NCBI GenBank assembly: GCA_937927875.1
Contig: CALEYV010000164.1
Coordinates: 1-15,042, forward strand
Source of the DNA: an uncultured Actinomycetes bacterium
GTDB taxonomy: Bacteria; Actinomycetota; Acidimicrobiia; IMCC26256; PALSA-555
Length of the DNA stretch: 15,042 bases
Direction: 5' to 3'
A program made the position numbers and the translations under genes. Of this stretch, positions 6,879 through 15,042 are shown in pieces. Position 1 is the first letter of the stretch; each line of letters starts with the position of its first letter. The notes below the pieces were generated by a model that saw only the letters and a list, made by a program, of their open reading frames with translations, was not told the DNA's origin and searched no databases.

Positions 6879-6895
6879 CCGACCGGGCAGGTCGG
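6879..6895 (-). terminator. Hairpin directly after ispG
   Basis: CCGACC (6879-6884) and GGTCGG (6890-6895) pair over 6 bp around a 5-nt loop, one base beyond the ispG stop codon. Without a T-tract this is a modest terminator candidate for the long minus-strand block. Confidence 0.4.
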
Positions 6896-6896
6896 C

Positions 6897-8102
6897 TCAG
6901 TCGGTGAGGTCGCGAATCCGCTCGATGCGGTCTTGGGTGTGGTTGACGTCGACCCCCCGCAGCTCGACCAGCTCGTCCCGGTCGGCGGCGGCGATGGCCT
7001 CGGCGGCGGCGTCGGCGGCGGCGAGGCGGGCCTCGATGCCCTCCTCGACGATGCGCTCCGCCTCCTCGACCAGGGCGTCGACCATCTCCGCTTCGGGGAC
7101 GACCCGCACCACGGTGCCCCGCACGAACAGGTGGCCCTTGCCCCGGCCGGCCGCGATGCCGAGGTCGGCGCCGCGCGCCTCGCCCGGCCCGTTGACGACG
7201 CAGCCCATGACCGCGACCTGGATCGGCAGCCGGCGGTCCTCGAGGGCCTGCTGGGCCTGCTTGGCGACGCCGATCACGTCGATCTCGGCCCGTCCGCACG
7301 AGGGGCAGGCGATGAGGTCGAGGCCCCGGCGCTCGCGCAGGCCGAGCGCCTCGAGGAGCGTCCGCCCGGCCCGGGCCTCCTCGACCGGGTCGGCGGTGAG
7401 CGAGTAGCGGATGGTGTCGCCGATCCCCTCTGCGAGCAGCGTCCCGATCCCGGCGGTGGACTTCACGAGGCCCGCCGGGGGCGGCCCGGCCTCGGTGACG
7501 CCGAGGTGCAGCGGGTGGTCGACGGTGTCGGCGAGCAGCCGGTAGGCGTCGATCATGACCGGGACGTTCGAGGCCTTCACCGAGATCTTCACGTCCTCGA
7601 AGTCGACCTCGCGGAAGTAGTCGAGCTCGCGCACCGCGCTGGCGACGAGCGCCTCCGGCGTCGCGCCGCCGTGGCGCTCGGCGATGTCGGGGTCGAGGCT
7701 GCCGGCGTTCACCCCGATGCGGATCGGCAGCCCGCGGTCCTTGGCCTCGCGCGCCACGGCCTTGATCTGGTCGGGCTTGCGGATGTTGCCCGGGTTGAGG
7801 CGCAGCCCCTGCACGCCCGCCTCCATGGCCGCCAGCGCCAGCCGGTACTGAAAGTGGATGTCGGCGATGATCGGCACCGGGGAGCGGGGCACGATCTGGG
7901 CCAGCCCCTCGGCGGCGGCCTCCTCGTTGCAGGTGCAGCGCACGATGTCGGCGCCGGCGCCGGCGAGGGCGTAGATCTGGGCCAGGGTGGCGTCGACGTC
8001 GGCGGTCTTGGTGATCGTCATCGACTGGACCGACACCGGGGCGTCGCCGCCGACCGCGACCTTGCCCACCTTGACCTGCCGGGTCACCCGTCGGGGCTGC
8101 AT
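6897..8102 (-). CDS. ispG: 4-hydroxy-3-methylbut-2-en-1-yl diphosphate synthase IspG (GcpE)
   Basis: Cytosolic [4Fe-4S] enzyme of the MEP isoprenoid pathway; converts 2-C-methyl-D-erythritol 2,4-cyclodiphosphate to HMBPP. The 401-residue product begins with RQVKVGKVAVGG and VSVQSMT. A TIM-barrel part follows (ADIHFQYRLA, LRLNPGNI, IRIGVNAGSLD, VKISVKAS), then the cluster domain with C266 and C269 (CPSCG) and C301 with E308 in GCVVNGPGEA; three Cys and one Glu are the known ligands. The last 45 or so residues are a charged, Ala/Glu-rich helical extension longer than in short homologues. ATG at 8102 was chosen for its fit to the family N-terminus; only a weak AGGCTCG precedes it. It comes 73 bp after the protease gene, as in the mycobacterial dxr-rip1-gcpE order. 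Confidence 0.96.
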   Translation of the reverse strand: MQPRRVTRQVKVGKVAVGGDAPVSVQSMTITKTADVDATLAQIYALAGAGADIVRCTCNEEAAAEGLAQIVPRSPVPIIADIHFQYRLALAAMEAGVQGLRLNPGNIRKPDQIKAVAREAKDRGLPIRIGVNAGSLDPDIAERHGGATPEALVASAVRELDYFREVDFEDVKISVKASNVPVMIDAYRLLADTVDHPLHLGVTEAGPPPAGLVKSTAGIGTLLAEGIGDTIRYSLTADPVEEARAGRTLLEALGLRERRGLDLIACPSCGRAEIDVIGVAKQAQQALEDRRLPIQVAVMGCVVNGPGEARGADLGIAAGRGKGHLFVRGTVVRVVPEAEMVDALVEEAERIVEEGIEARLAAADAAAEAIAAADRDELVELRGVDVNHTQDRIERIRDLTD

Positions 8103-8126
8103 GCCGCGAGCCTATGGCCGCCCGTG

Positions 8127-8144
8127 TTCGGCGCCCGCGCCGAA
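8127..8144 (-). terminator. Hairpin between the site-2 protease gene and ispG
   Basis: TTCGGCGC (8127-8134) and GCGCCGAA (8137-8144) are perfect inverted repeats, giving about 7 bp of stem with a 4-nt loop. It sits in the only sizeable gap (73 bp) between cdsA and ispG. It could attenuate or process the transcript before ispG. No T-tract follows. Confidence 0.35.
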
Positions 8145-8175
8145 GCCGTGGAGATCCCGTGCAGGCGCGGCCGCG

Positions 8176-9398
<1,223 letters not shown>

Positions 9399-9402
<4 letters not shown>

Positions 9403-10544
9403 GCGGCGGGGCTCCTCGTCCCTCGGTCCGTCATGGTGTGCCCTTCGAGTCGCTCGACGACGCGTCGGGCCCGCCCACGCGCGGCCCGGTCGACCGCGAG
9501 AACGTCGGCCACGTCCCCGACGTTCCCCGGCCGGTCCTCGAGGGCGTCGGCGAGGACGTCGGCGATGGCCAGCCACGGGATCCGGCGGTCCAAGAAGGCG
9601 GCCACCGCGACCTCGTTGGCGGCGCTCAGGGCGGCGGGGGCGCCGCCGCCGGCCCGCCCCGCCGCGTAGGCGAGGGCGAGGGCGGGGAACGCCTCGGTGT
9701 CGGGAGCCTCGAAGGTGAGCGACCCGAGGGTGGCCCAGTCCACGGCGCCGAAGGGCTCGCCGAGCCGGTCGGGGGCGCCGAGCGCGAGCCCGATCGGCAG
9801 CCGCATGTCCGGCATCGAGAGCTGGGCGATCACCGCGCCGTCGGTGAACTCGACCATCCCGTGCACGACCGACTGCGGGTGCACGACGACGTCGATGCGG
9901 TCGAAGTCGACGTCGAAGAGCTCGTGGGCCTCGATCACCTCGAGGCCCTTGTTCATGAGCGTCGACGAGTCGATGGTGATCTTGGCGCCCATGTCCCACG
10001 TCGGGTGCTTCAGCGCGTCCTCGACCGTGACGTGCTCGAGCTCGGAGCGGGTGCGGCCCCGGAACGGCCCGCCGCTGGCGGTGAGCAGGAGCCGCCCCAC
10101 CTCGTCGCGGGCGCCGGCCCGCAGGGCCTGGTAGAGGGCGGAGTGCTCGGAGTCGACGGGGACGATCTCGCCGCCGCCGCGCCGTCGGGCCGCGCTCACG
10201 ACCGGGCCGCCCGCGATGAGGCTCTCCTTGTTGGCGAGGGCCAGCCGCTTGCCGGCCTCGAGGGCGCCGATGGTGGCCGGGAGGCCGGCGAAGCCGACCA
10301 CCGCGTTCAGCACCACGTCGACGTCGGCGAGGCCGGCGAGCGCGGCCAGGGCGTCGGGATCGTCGGCGCAGGACCGGGCCCGGTCGGGCGGGACGTCGAA
10401 CTCGGCGGCCTGGGCGGCCAGAAGGTCGCGGTTCCGGCCCGCGGCCAGCGCCACGACCTCGTACCGGTCCCGGTGGCCGCGGATGACCTCGAGGGCCTGG
10501 GTGCCGACGGAGCCCGTCGACCCCAGCACCGCGACGCGGGGCAT
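9399..10544 (-). CDS. dxr: 1-deoxy-D-xylulose 5-phosphate reductoisomerase Dxr (IspC)
   Basis: NADPH-dependent enzyme making 2-C-methyl-D-erythritol 4-phosphate, the first committed MEP-pathway step. Of 381 residues, the N-terminal GSTGSVG (8-14) binds NADPH and NKES lies at 105-108. PVDSEHSA contains the metal ligands D131 and E133, LTASGGPFR is at 154-162, and HPTWDMGAKITIDSSTLMNKG leads to E202, the third metal ligand. HPQSVVHGM and the C-terminal AANEVAVAAFL are also typical. ATG at 10544 overlaps the last base of the cdsA stop (TGATG) and lacks a strong RBS, so translation is probably coupled to cdsA. The 3' end overlaps the protease gene. It works in the same pathway as ispG, two genes downstream. 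Confidence 0.97.
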
Positions 10545-11881
10545 CAATGCGTGAAGAGGTAGTACGCCAGGTAGTAGGCGGCCGGGAGCGCGAAGAGCAT
10601 GGCGTCGAAGCGGTCGAGGAACCCGCCGTGGCCGGGCAGGAACCCGCCGATGTCCTTCACGCCGAGATCCCGCTTGAGCATCGACTCGACGAGGTCGCCG
10701 AGGGGGGCGGTGACAGCGACGACGAGCCCGAGCGCCAGCCCGCCGCCGACGCCCTTGATCGCCCACGGGTGCAGCACGCCGCCCACAAAGGCGCCGAGGA
10801 TGATGGCCGCGATCCCGCCCGCGATGAGGCCCTCGACGGTCTTGTTGGGCGAGACGCGCGGCATCAGCGCGGTGTTGCCGAAGCTGCGGCCGGCGAAGTA
10901 GCCGACGACGTCAGAGCCGATGGCGCAGATGACGACGCCGCCGAGCAGGCCGGTCCCGCCCGGGTTGTAGGCGAGCATCAGGCCCGCGAACCCGCCGAGG
11001 AACCCGATGTAGCACCAGACCAGCAGCGTCAGGCCGACGTTCACGGTCGGCCGCTGGCGCACCACCTCGAACAGGTACCAGAGCAGCGTGAACGTCACGA
11101 CGAGCACGGTGACGAGCGGGAACGCGGCTTCGCCCTTGTTGTAGGCGATCGGCACGATCGCCGCGCAGGCCAGCAGCGCCATCACCGTCGCCGGGTGGTA
11201 CCCCGCCTTCCGGAACGCCTCGAGGAGCTCGAACGCGCAGACGGCGATGATCACCGCGACGAGGAAGGCGGCGACCGGGCGCCCGGCCGCGAAGGCGGCC
11301 AGCGCGATGGCGGCCATGATCGCCCCGGTGATGACGCGGGTGCCGAGGTCGGCGTCGCTGGGCTCCTCGTACCCCATCCGCTCGCCCGAGGGCGGGCCCT
11401 CGAGACCGCCGAGCTCGTCGGCGTGCGGTCCGCGCGGCCGGCGGCGCTGCCGGGACGGCGGACTCCAGGCCTGCTCGTAGCCGTCGTCGGCGAGAGCGCC
11501 GATCATGGTGCCGTCGTCGTGGGCGAGATCGCCCTCGGCGAAGTCGCCGGCGTTCCAGTCGCTCGAGTCGGTGCGGAACCGGGGCTGGCTCGGTGGGCCC
11601 GAGAGGGCGGACCAGCTGTCGAAGTCGTCGTCGGCGGTGCCGCCGCCGAGGGACCGCGGGACCTCGCCGGTGGGCGGGTCGGTCCAGTGCGGCAGCTGCG
11701 ACGTGCCACCCCGGCCGGGGTCGGGGCCGGTGGCCTCGTCGGCGGACCAGCCCGGCTCGTCGCCGGGCCGGTTCCCGCTCCCCGGCGGGCGGCGCCGCCC
11801 GCGCGGGCGGGGCGCCCCGGGGTCGGGTCCAACGACTCGGACTCCCTCGTCGTCGCGATCGTCGTCGCGCCAGTCCGACAC
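10544..11881 (-). CDS. cdsA: Phosphatidate cytidylyltransferase CdsA with long N-terminal tail
   Basis: Integral membrane enzyme that makes CDP-diacylglycerol from phosphatidate and CTP for phospholipid synthesis. The C-terminal 260 residues hold several hydrophobic helices from about residue 184 on, and at 400-426 the full CDP-DAG synthase signature: S-M-L-K-R, then V-K-D, PGHGG and DRFD. GTG at 11881 follows GAGAGGAG by 4 nt and gives 445 residues. About 180 of them form an N-terminal hydrophilic stretch rich in Pro, Gly, Asp, Ser and Arg with no recognised domain. Many CdsA proteins are near 280-300 residues, so this tail is unusual. A later start at an internal ATG (for example before GYEEPSDADLGTR) is possible but has a poorer upstream context. 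It overlaps dxr by 1 bp. Confidence 0.92.
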   Translation of the reverse strand: MSDWRDDDRDDEGVRVVGPDPGAPRPRGRRRPPGSGNRPGDEPGWSADEATGPDPGRGGTSQLPHWTDPPTGEVPRSLGGGTADDDFDSWSALSGPPSQPRFRTDSSDWNAGDFAEGDLAHDDGTMIGALADDGYEQAWSPPSRQRRRPRGPHADELGGLEGPPSGERMGYEEPSDADLGTRVITGAIMAAIALAAFAAGRPVAAFLVAVIIAVCAFELLEAFRKAGYHPATVMALLACAAIVPIAYNKGEAAFPLVTVLVVTFTLLWYLFEVVRQRPTVNVGLTLLVWCYIGFLGGFAGLMLAYNPGGTGLLGGVVICAIGSDVVGYFAGRSFGNTALMPRVSPNKTVEGLIAGGIAAIILGAFVGGVLHPWAIKGVGGGLALGLVVAVTAPLGDLVESMLKRDLGVKDIGGFLPGHGGFLDRFDAMLFALPAAYYLAYYLFTH

Positions 11882-11982
11882 GCCACTCCTCTCACAGGGG
11901 CCACAGGACGCAGCCTCGGCGTGGGCTTCCAGGGTAGACGCCCGGGGCCCCCGGCACCGTCGGCGGGGCCCGGCGCCGGTCC
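11882..11982 (-). other. Gap between frr and cdsA with palindromes and RBS
   Basis: This 101-bp gap holds the GAGAGGAG ribosome binding site of cdsA (11886-11893) and, near the frr stop, GC-rich self-complementary sequence including the palindrome CCGGCGCCGG (11970-11979). It is the widest gap between rpsB and the protease gene, so a promoter for the lipid/isoprenoid genes could lie here; no convincing -35/-10 pair is visible. Confidence 0.4.
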
Positions 11983-12561
11983 TCAGACCTCCAGGAGCTC
12001 CTGCTCCTTCTTGGCCAGGAGGCCGTCGACCTCGGCCACGACCGTCTTGGTGTGCTTCTCGAGGGTGTCCTCGGAGCGCTTGAGATCGTTCTCGGAGAGG
12101 TCGCCGTCCTTCGCCAGGGCCTCGAGGTCGTGGCGGGCCTGGCGGCGGATGTTGCGGACCGCGACCCGGGCCTCCTCGGCTCGGTTCTTGACCACCTTCA
12201 CGAGGTCGCGGCGGCGGTCCTGGGTGAGCTCCGGGAAGACGAGGCGGATCACCGCGCCGTCGTTGTTCGGCGTGATCCCGAGGTCGCTGCCCTGGATGGC
12301 CCGCTCGATGGCCTTCATCGACGACTTGTCGTAGGGGCTGATCACGAGCACCCGGGGCTCGGGCACGCTGAACCCGGCCAGCTGCTGGAGGAGGGTCTCG
12401 GTCCCGTAGTAGTCGACCTTCAGCTTGTCGACCAGCGCCGCGTTGGCCCGGCCGGTGCGCACGCCGCCGAACTCGCCCTTCAGGTGCTCGACGGCCTTGC
12501 GCATCTTGTCCTTGCACTCGTCGATGACGACGCCGGACAGCTCCTCGCCCTGGTCGGTCAC
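11983..12561 (-). CDS. frr: Ribosome recycling factor
   Basis: Cytosolic factor that, with EF-G, splits the post-termination ribosome. The 192 residues cover the whole RRF family: KMRKAVEHLKGEFGGVRTGRA in the first long helix, then the small domain (VDYYGTETLLQQLA, ISPYDKSSM, IERAIQGSDLGITPNNDG, IRLVFPELT), and the closing helices with RRDLVKVVKNRAEEARVAVRN and KRSEDTLEKHT. The length is normal (about 185). GTG at 12561 lies 13 bp after the pyrH stop, with TGAGGT as a possible ribosome site overlapping that stop. The pyrH-frr pair is widely conserved. Confidence 0.97.
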   Translation of the reverse strand: MTDQGEELSGVVIDECKDKMRKAVEHLKGEFGGVRTGRANAALVDKLKVDYYGTETLLQQLAGFSVPEPRVLVISPYDKSSMKAIERAIQGSDLGITPNNDGAVIRLVFPELTQDRRRDLVKVVKNRAEEARVAVRNIRRQARHDLEALAKDGDLSENDLKRSEDTLEKHTKTVVAEVDGLLAKKEQELLEV

Positions 12562-12574
12562 GGCTCGCGAGACC

Positions 12575-13303
12575 TCACGCCGTGCTCACCAGGGTGCCGA
12601 TCGGCTCGCCGACCAGCGCCCGGCGGATGTTGCCGGCCTCCATCACGTCGAAGACGATGATCGGGAGGCCGTTGTCCATGCAGAACGTGATCGCCGTGGA
12701 GTCCATGACCGCCAGCCGCCGGTTCAGGACCTCGAAGTGGCTGACCTCGGGCAGCTTCACCGCCTCCGGGTGCTGCAGCGGGTCGGCGGAGTAGACGCCG
12801 TCGACCCCGGAGTGGGTGCCCTTCAGGATCGCCTCGGCGCCGATCTCCGCGGCGCGGAGCGCGGCGGTGGTGTCGGTCGTGAAGTAGGGGTTGCCGGTGC
12901 CGGCCGCGAAGACGACCACCCGCCCCTTCTCGAGGTGGCGGATGGCCCGCAGCGGGATGAACGGCTCCGCGACCTGGGCCATGGTGATGGCGGTCTGGAC
13001 CCGGGTCGGCTGCCCGACCGCCTCGAGCGCGTCCTGGAGCGCGAGCGCGTTGATGACGGTGGCGAGCATGCCCATGTAGTCGGCCCGGGCCCGATCCATG
13101 CCCCGCGCCGAGCCGCTCTGGCCCCGCCAGATGTTGCCGCCCCCGACCACGACCGCCAGCTCGATGCCGAGCTCGGCGCGCGCGCCCGCGACCTCCTCGG
13201 CGATGCGCTGCACGACGGCGGCGTCGATGCCGTAGCCCGCGGTCTGGGCGAACGCCTCGCCCGAGAGCTTCAGCACCGCCCGGCGGTAGCGGCTCTCGGC
13301 CAC
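12575..13303 (-). CDS. pyrH: UMP kinase PyrH
   Basis: Amino-acid-kinase-fold enzyme that phosphorylates UMP to UDP with ATP; a hexamer in bacteria, usually activated by GTP and inhibited by UTP. Of 242 residues, KLSGEAF (12-18) and VVVGGGNIWRG (51-61) form the phosphate-binding region. FAAGTGNPYFTTDTTAALRA and SGVDGVYSADP form the UMP- and ATP-binding segments, and MDSTAITFCMDN with PIIVFD closes the fold. GTG at 13303 is preceded by AAGGAG (5-nt spacing), which decides the start. It lies 55 bp after tsf, across a strong hairpin. Confidence 0.97.
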   Translation of the reverse strand: MAESRYRRAVLKLSGEAFAQTAGYGIDAAVVQRIAEEVAGARAELGIELAVVVGGGNIWRGQSGSARGMDRARADYMGMLATVINALALQDALEAVGQPTRVQTAITMAQVAEPFIPLRAIRHLEKGRVVVFAAGTGNPYFTTDTTAALRAAEIGAEAILKGTHSGVDGVYSADPLQHPEAVKLPEVSHFEVLNRRLAVMDSTAITFCMDNGLPIIVFDVMEAGNIRRALVGEPIGTLVSTA

Positions 13304-13308
13304 GGTGG

Positions 13309-13314
13309 CTCCTT
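13309..13314 (-). promoter_or_regulatory. Ribosome binding site of pyrH
   Basis: On the minus strand AAGGAG ends 5 nt before the GTG start at 13303. It lies just beyond the tsf-pyrH hairpin, so the hairpin would leave it accessible. Confidence 0.7.
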
Positions 13315-13323
13315 CAGTGCGAC

Positions 13324-13347
13324 GCCCGGGCTCGGCGAAGCCCGGGC
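13324..13347 (-). terminator. Perfect 9-bp hairpin between tsf and pyrH
   Basis: GCCCGGGCT (13324-13332) and AGCCCGGGC (13339-13347) form a perfect 9-bp stem with a 6-nt loop (TCGCCG on the transcript), starting 11 nt after the tsf stop. The element CGAGCCCGGGC also occurs twice as a direct repeat, so an alternative fold exists. There is no T-tract. Likely a partial terminator or a 3' stabiliser that separates highly expressed rpsB-tsf from the rest. Confidence 0.5.
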
Positions 13348-13358
13348 TCGGGCAGTTC

Positions 13359-14204
13359 CTAGTCCTCGCCGATCTTGACGCGCGCGAACCGGCGGACGGT
13401 GGCGTCGGGCCCGAGGGTGCCGACCAGCTGGGCGATCGACTGCTTGGGCTCCTTCACGAAGCCCTGCTCGAGCAGCGCATTGTCCTTGTAGAAGGCGTTG
13501 AGGCGGCCCTCGACGATCTTGGCCAGCGCCTGCTCCGGCTTGCCCTCGTTGCGGGTCCGCTCCTCGAGCACGGCCCGCTCCCGCTCGAGGACCTCGGCCG
13601 GGACGTCGGCGCGCGTCAGGTACCGCGGCGCGGCCGAGGCCACGTGCAGCGCCACGTCGTGCGCGACGGCCTTGGCCTGGTCGTCGTTCCGGTCGACGCC
13701 GGCCAGCTCGACCAGCACGCCGATGACGTAGCGGTCGAACTGGCGGTGCTTGTAGCCGTCGAGGAGGCCGTCGCTCGTCTCGAACACGATGGTGCGCCCG
13801 ACGACGACGTGCTCGCCGAGCTTGGCCGCCAGCTGGGTGACGTGCTCCTCGACCGTCGAGCCCTCGAAGGCGAGGGCGGACAGCTCGGCCGTGCCCTCGT
13901 CGACGGCGAGCTTGGCCAAGGCCTCGACGGTGCGCGTGAACTCGTTGCTCTTGGCGACGAAGTCGGTCTCGGCGGTGAGCTCGACGATCGCCCCGACCCC
14001 GTCCCGGACCTGCACCTCGACGGCGCCCTCCTCGGCTGCCCGGCCGGCCCGCTTCGACGCGCCGGCGAGGCCCTTGGCCCGCAGCCAGTCCTTCGCCGCC
14101 TCCATGTCGCCGTCGGATTCAGTGAGCGCCTGCTTGGAGTCCATCATCCCGGCGCCGGTCTGCTTCCGGAGCGCCGCCACGTCGGCGGCGGTGAACTCAG
14201 CCAC
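13359..14204 (-). CDS. tsf: Translation elongation factor Ts
   Basis: Guanine nucleotide exchange factor that releases GDP from EF-Tu. Of 281 residues, the N-terminal UBA-like domain FTAADVAALRKQTGAGMMD (4-22) and the TDFVAK motif (79-84) are clear. D80 and F81 correspond to the residues that disturb the EF-Tu Mg2+ site. The C-terminal dimerisation part has VVGRTIVFE, GVLVELAGVDRN and ALHVASAAPRYL. GTG at 14204 lies 8 bp inside the end of rpsB, with GGGAG about 9 nt upstream; the frame is open further upstream, but that part lies in rpsB. The length is normal for actinobacteria. The overlap points to translational coupling with ribosomal protein S2. Confidence 0.96.
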   Translation of the reverse strand: MAEFTAADVAALRKQTGAGMMDSKQALTESDGDMEAAKDWLRAKGLAGASKRAGRAAEEGAVEVQVRDGVGAIVELTAETDFVAKSNEFTRTVEALAKLAVDEGTAELSALAFEGSTVEEHVTQLAAKLGEHVVVGRTIVFETSDGLLDGYKHRQFDRYVIGVLVELAGVDRNDDQAKAVAHDVALHVASAAPRYLTRADVPAEVLERERAVLEERTRNEGKPEQALAKIVEGRLNAFYKDNALLEQGFVKEPKQSIAQLVGTLGPDATVRRFARVKIGED

Positions 14205-15042
14205 CGGGGGTCGCTCCCGCGTCGGCGGCGTCGGCCGCCGGCGCGGCTTCGTCGGTCGTCGTCGCCGGCTCGGCCTCGTCGGTCGTCGTCGTTGGCTCGG
14301 GCGCGGCGGCCTCGTCGGCGGGGCCGCTGTCATCGGCGCTGGCACCGGCGCGCGCCTCGGCGAGGCGGGCCTCGCGCTCGCGCTGCGCGGCCGCCGCCTC
14401 GTCGCGGGCCCGCTGCTGCTGCTCGAGGTCGAGCGGCGGCGGCGCCGGGCGGGGCCCTTCGGGCGCGATGCTCGGCGGGACGATGCCCTTGCGCTGGGCG
14501 AGGAAGCGGCCCTCCTCGACGGCGTCGGCGACGATCCGGCTCATGAGGTTGGCGGAGCGGATGGCGTCGTCGTTCCCGGGGATCACGTAGTCGATGACGT
14601 CGGGGTCGCAGTTGGTGTCGACGACCGCGACCACCGGGATCCCGAGCCGGTTGGCCTCGGTGACCGCGATGTGCTCCTTCTTGGTGTCGACCACGAAGAC
14701 GGCGTCGGGCAGCCGCTCGAGGCGCCGGATCCCGCCCAGGTTGCGGTGGAGCTTGTCGCGCTCCCGCAACACCTTCAGGCCTTCCTTCTTGATCATCTGC
14801 TCGGTCTCGCCGGAGGCGACCATCCGCTCCAGCTCGTGGAGCTTGGCGACCCGCGAGTGGACGGTCTGGAAGTTGGTGAGCATCCCGCCCAGCCACCGGT
14901 AGTTGACGTACGGCATGCCGCACCGCTCGGCCTGGCGCTGGATCGGCTCCTGGGCCTGCTTCTTGGTCCCGACGAACAGCACGATCCCGCCGTCACCGAC
15001 CGTCTTGCGCACGAACCGGTAGGCGGTGTCGATCCGCTCCAG
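14197..15042 (-). CDS. rpsB: 30S ribosomal protein S2, start outside window
   Basis: Small-subunit ribosomal protein. The N-terminus lies beyond the right edge: the frame is open through base 15042, and the first in-window GTG (15012) is internal (within YRFVRKTV). About 281 residues are visible. FVGTKKQAQEPI, YVNYRWLGGMLTNF, LPDAVFVVDTKKEHIAV, NRLGIPVVAVVDTNCDPD and IPGNDDAIRS are diagnostic of S2. The conserved fold ends near IVPPSIAPE; after it come about 90 residues of tail: a charged Gln/Arg/Glu/Ala helix-like stretch, then an acidic Ala/Thr/Asp/Pro region with a 9-residue direct repeat (TTTDEAEPA, TTTDEAAPA). Extended S2 tails are known in actinobacteria. The stop overlaps the tsf start by 8 bp. 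Confidence 0.96.
   Translation of the reverse strand: MERIDTAYRFVRKTVGDGGIVLFVGTKKQAQEPIQRQAERCGMPYVNYRWLGGMLTNFQTVHSRVAKLHELERMVASGETEQMIKKEGLKVLRERDKLHRNLGGIRRLERLPDAVFVVDTKKEHIAVTEANRLGIPVVAVVDTNCDPDVIDYVIPGNDDAIRSANLMSRIVADAVEEGRFLAQRKGIVPPSIAPEGPRPAPPPLDLEQQQRARDEAAAAQREREARLAEARAGASADDSGPADEAAAPEPTTTTDEAEPATTTDEAAPAADAADAGATPGG
14249..14302 (-). repeat. 27-bp tandem repeat in the rpsB tail
   Basis: Two adjacent copies of a 27-bp unit built on the core TCGTCGGTCGTCGTCG (first at 14249, second at 14276) encode TTTDEAEPA and TTTDEAAPA. The repeat keeps the frame and lies in the disordered acidic tail of S2, where slippage would be tolerated. Confidence 0.7.

Noticed and set aside
9403..9999. 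N-terminal extension of the site-2 protease frame
   Set aside because: This part is Arg-rich noise inside dxr; the GTG at 9402 has a GAGGAG site and gives the normal family length.
11931..11936. TACCCT on the minus strand as a -10 element for cdsA
   Set aside because: It fits only the loose TAnnnT pattern and has no recognisable -35 at proper distance; too weak to list as a promoter.
11882..12517. Longer N-terminus for CdsA
   Set aside because: The frame runs through frr with Arg/Pro/Gly-rich noise; the GTG at 11881 has a good ribosome site.

Overview
This is a strongly GC-rich window with G/C at most third codon positions, frequent GTG starts and many 1-8 bp gene overlaps. The gene content points to an actinobacterium: a MurT/GatD pair that amidates lipid II, an APS-type CysH beside a siroheme sulfite reductase, and the block rpsB-tsf-pyrH-frr-cdsA-dxr-M50 protease-ispG, which follows the order known from mycobacteria. 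An uncultured Acidimicrobiia-like lineage is my guess. No marker in the window settles the class.

Left part (1-4737, all on +). A 5'-truncated sulfite/nitrite reductase overlaps cysH by 4 bp; together they are the last two reductive steps of assimilatory sulfate reduction (APS to sulfite to sulfide). A strong hairpin follows cysH. Next comes a second unit of methyltransferase, murT and gatD, joined by 4-bp ATGA/GTGA overlaps. MurT and GatD form the enzyme that amidates the D-glutamate of lipid II; the methyltransferase's substrate is unknown.

Middle (4738-6896). A 250-bp convergent spacer without a credible gene holds several perfect GC-rich inverted repeats, probably terminators for both sides. 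On the minus strand lies a secreted, Thr/Ser/Gly/Asn-rich repeat protein, predicted to be a right-handed beta-helix with a choice-of-anchor-Q-like C-terminus. It is the least ordinary gene here and has its own strong ribosome binding site.

Right part (6897-15042, all on -). Reading in the direction of transcription: rpsB (5' end outside the window), tsf, pyrH, frr, cdsA, dxr, an RseP/Rip1-type site-2 protease, and ispG. The block joins translation (S2, EF-Ts, recycling factor), UMP phosphorylation, CDP-diacylglycerol synthesis, two MEP-pathway isoprenoid steps and intramembrane proteolysis. Very short gaps or overlaps suggest co-transcription, interrupted by hairpins after tsf and between the protease gene and ispG.

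I see no CRISPR array, tRNA, rRNA, transposase, phage gene or obvious new multi-gene system. The most useful leads are the repeat protein, the duplicated Fe-S signature in the reductase, the methyltransferase tied to murT-gatD, the long disordered N-terminus of CdsA, a G-quadruplex motif in gatD, and the recurrent hairpins without T-tracts.
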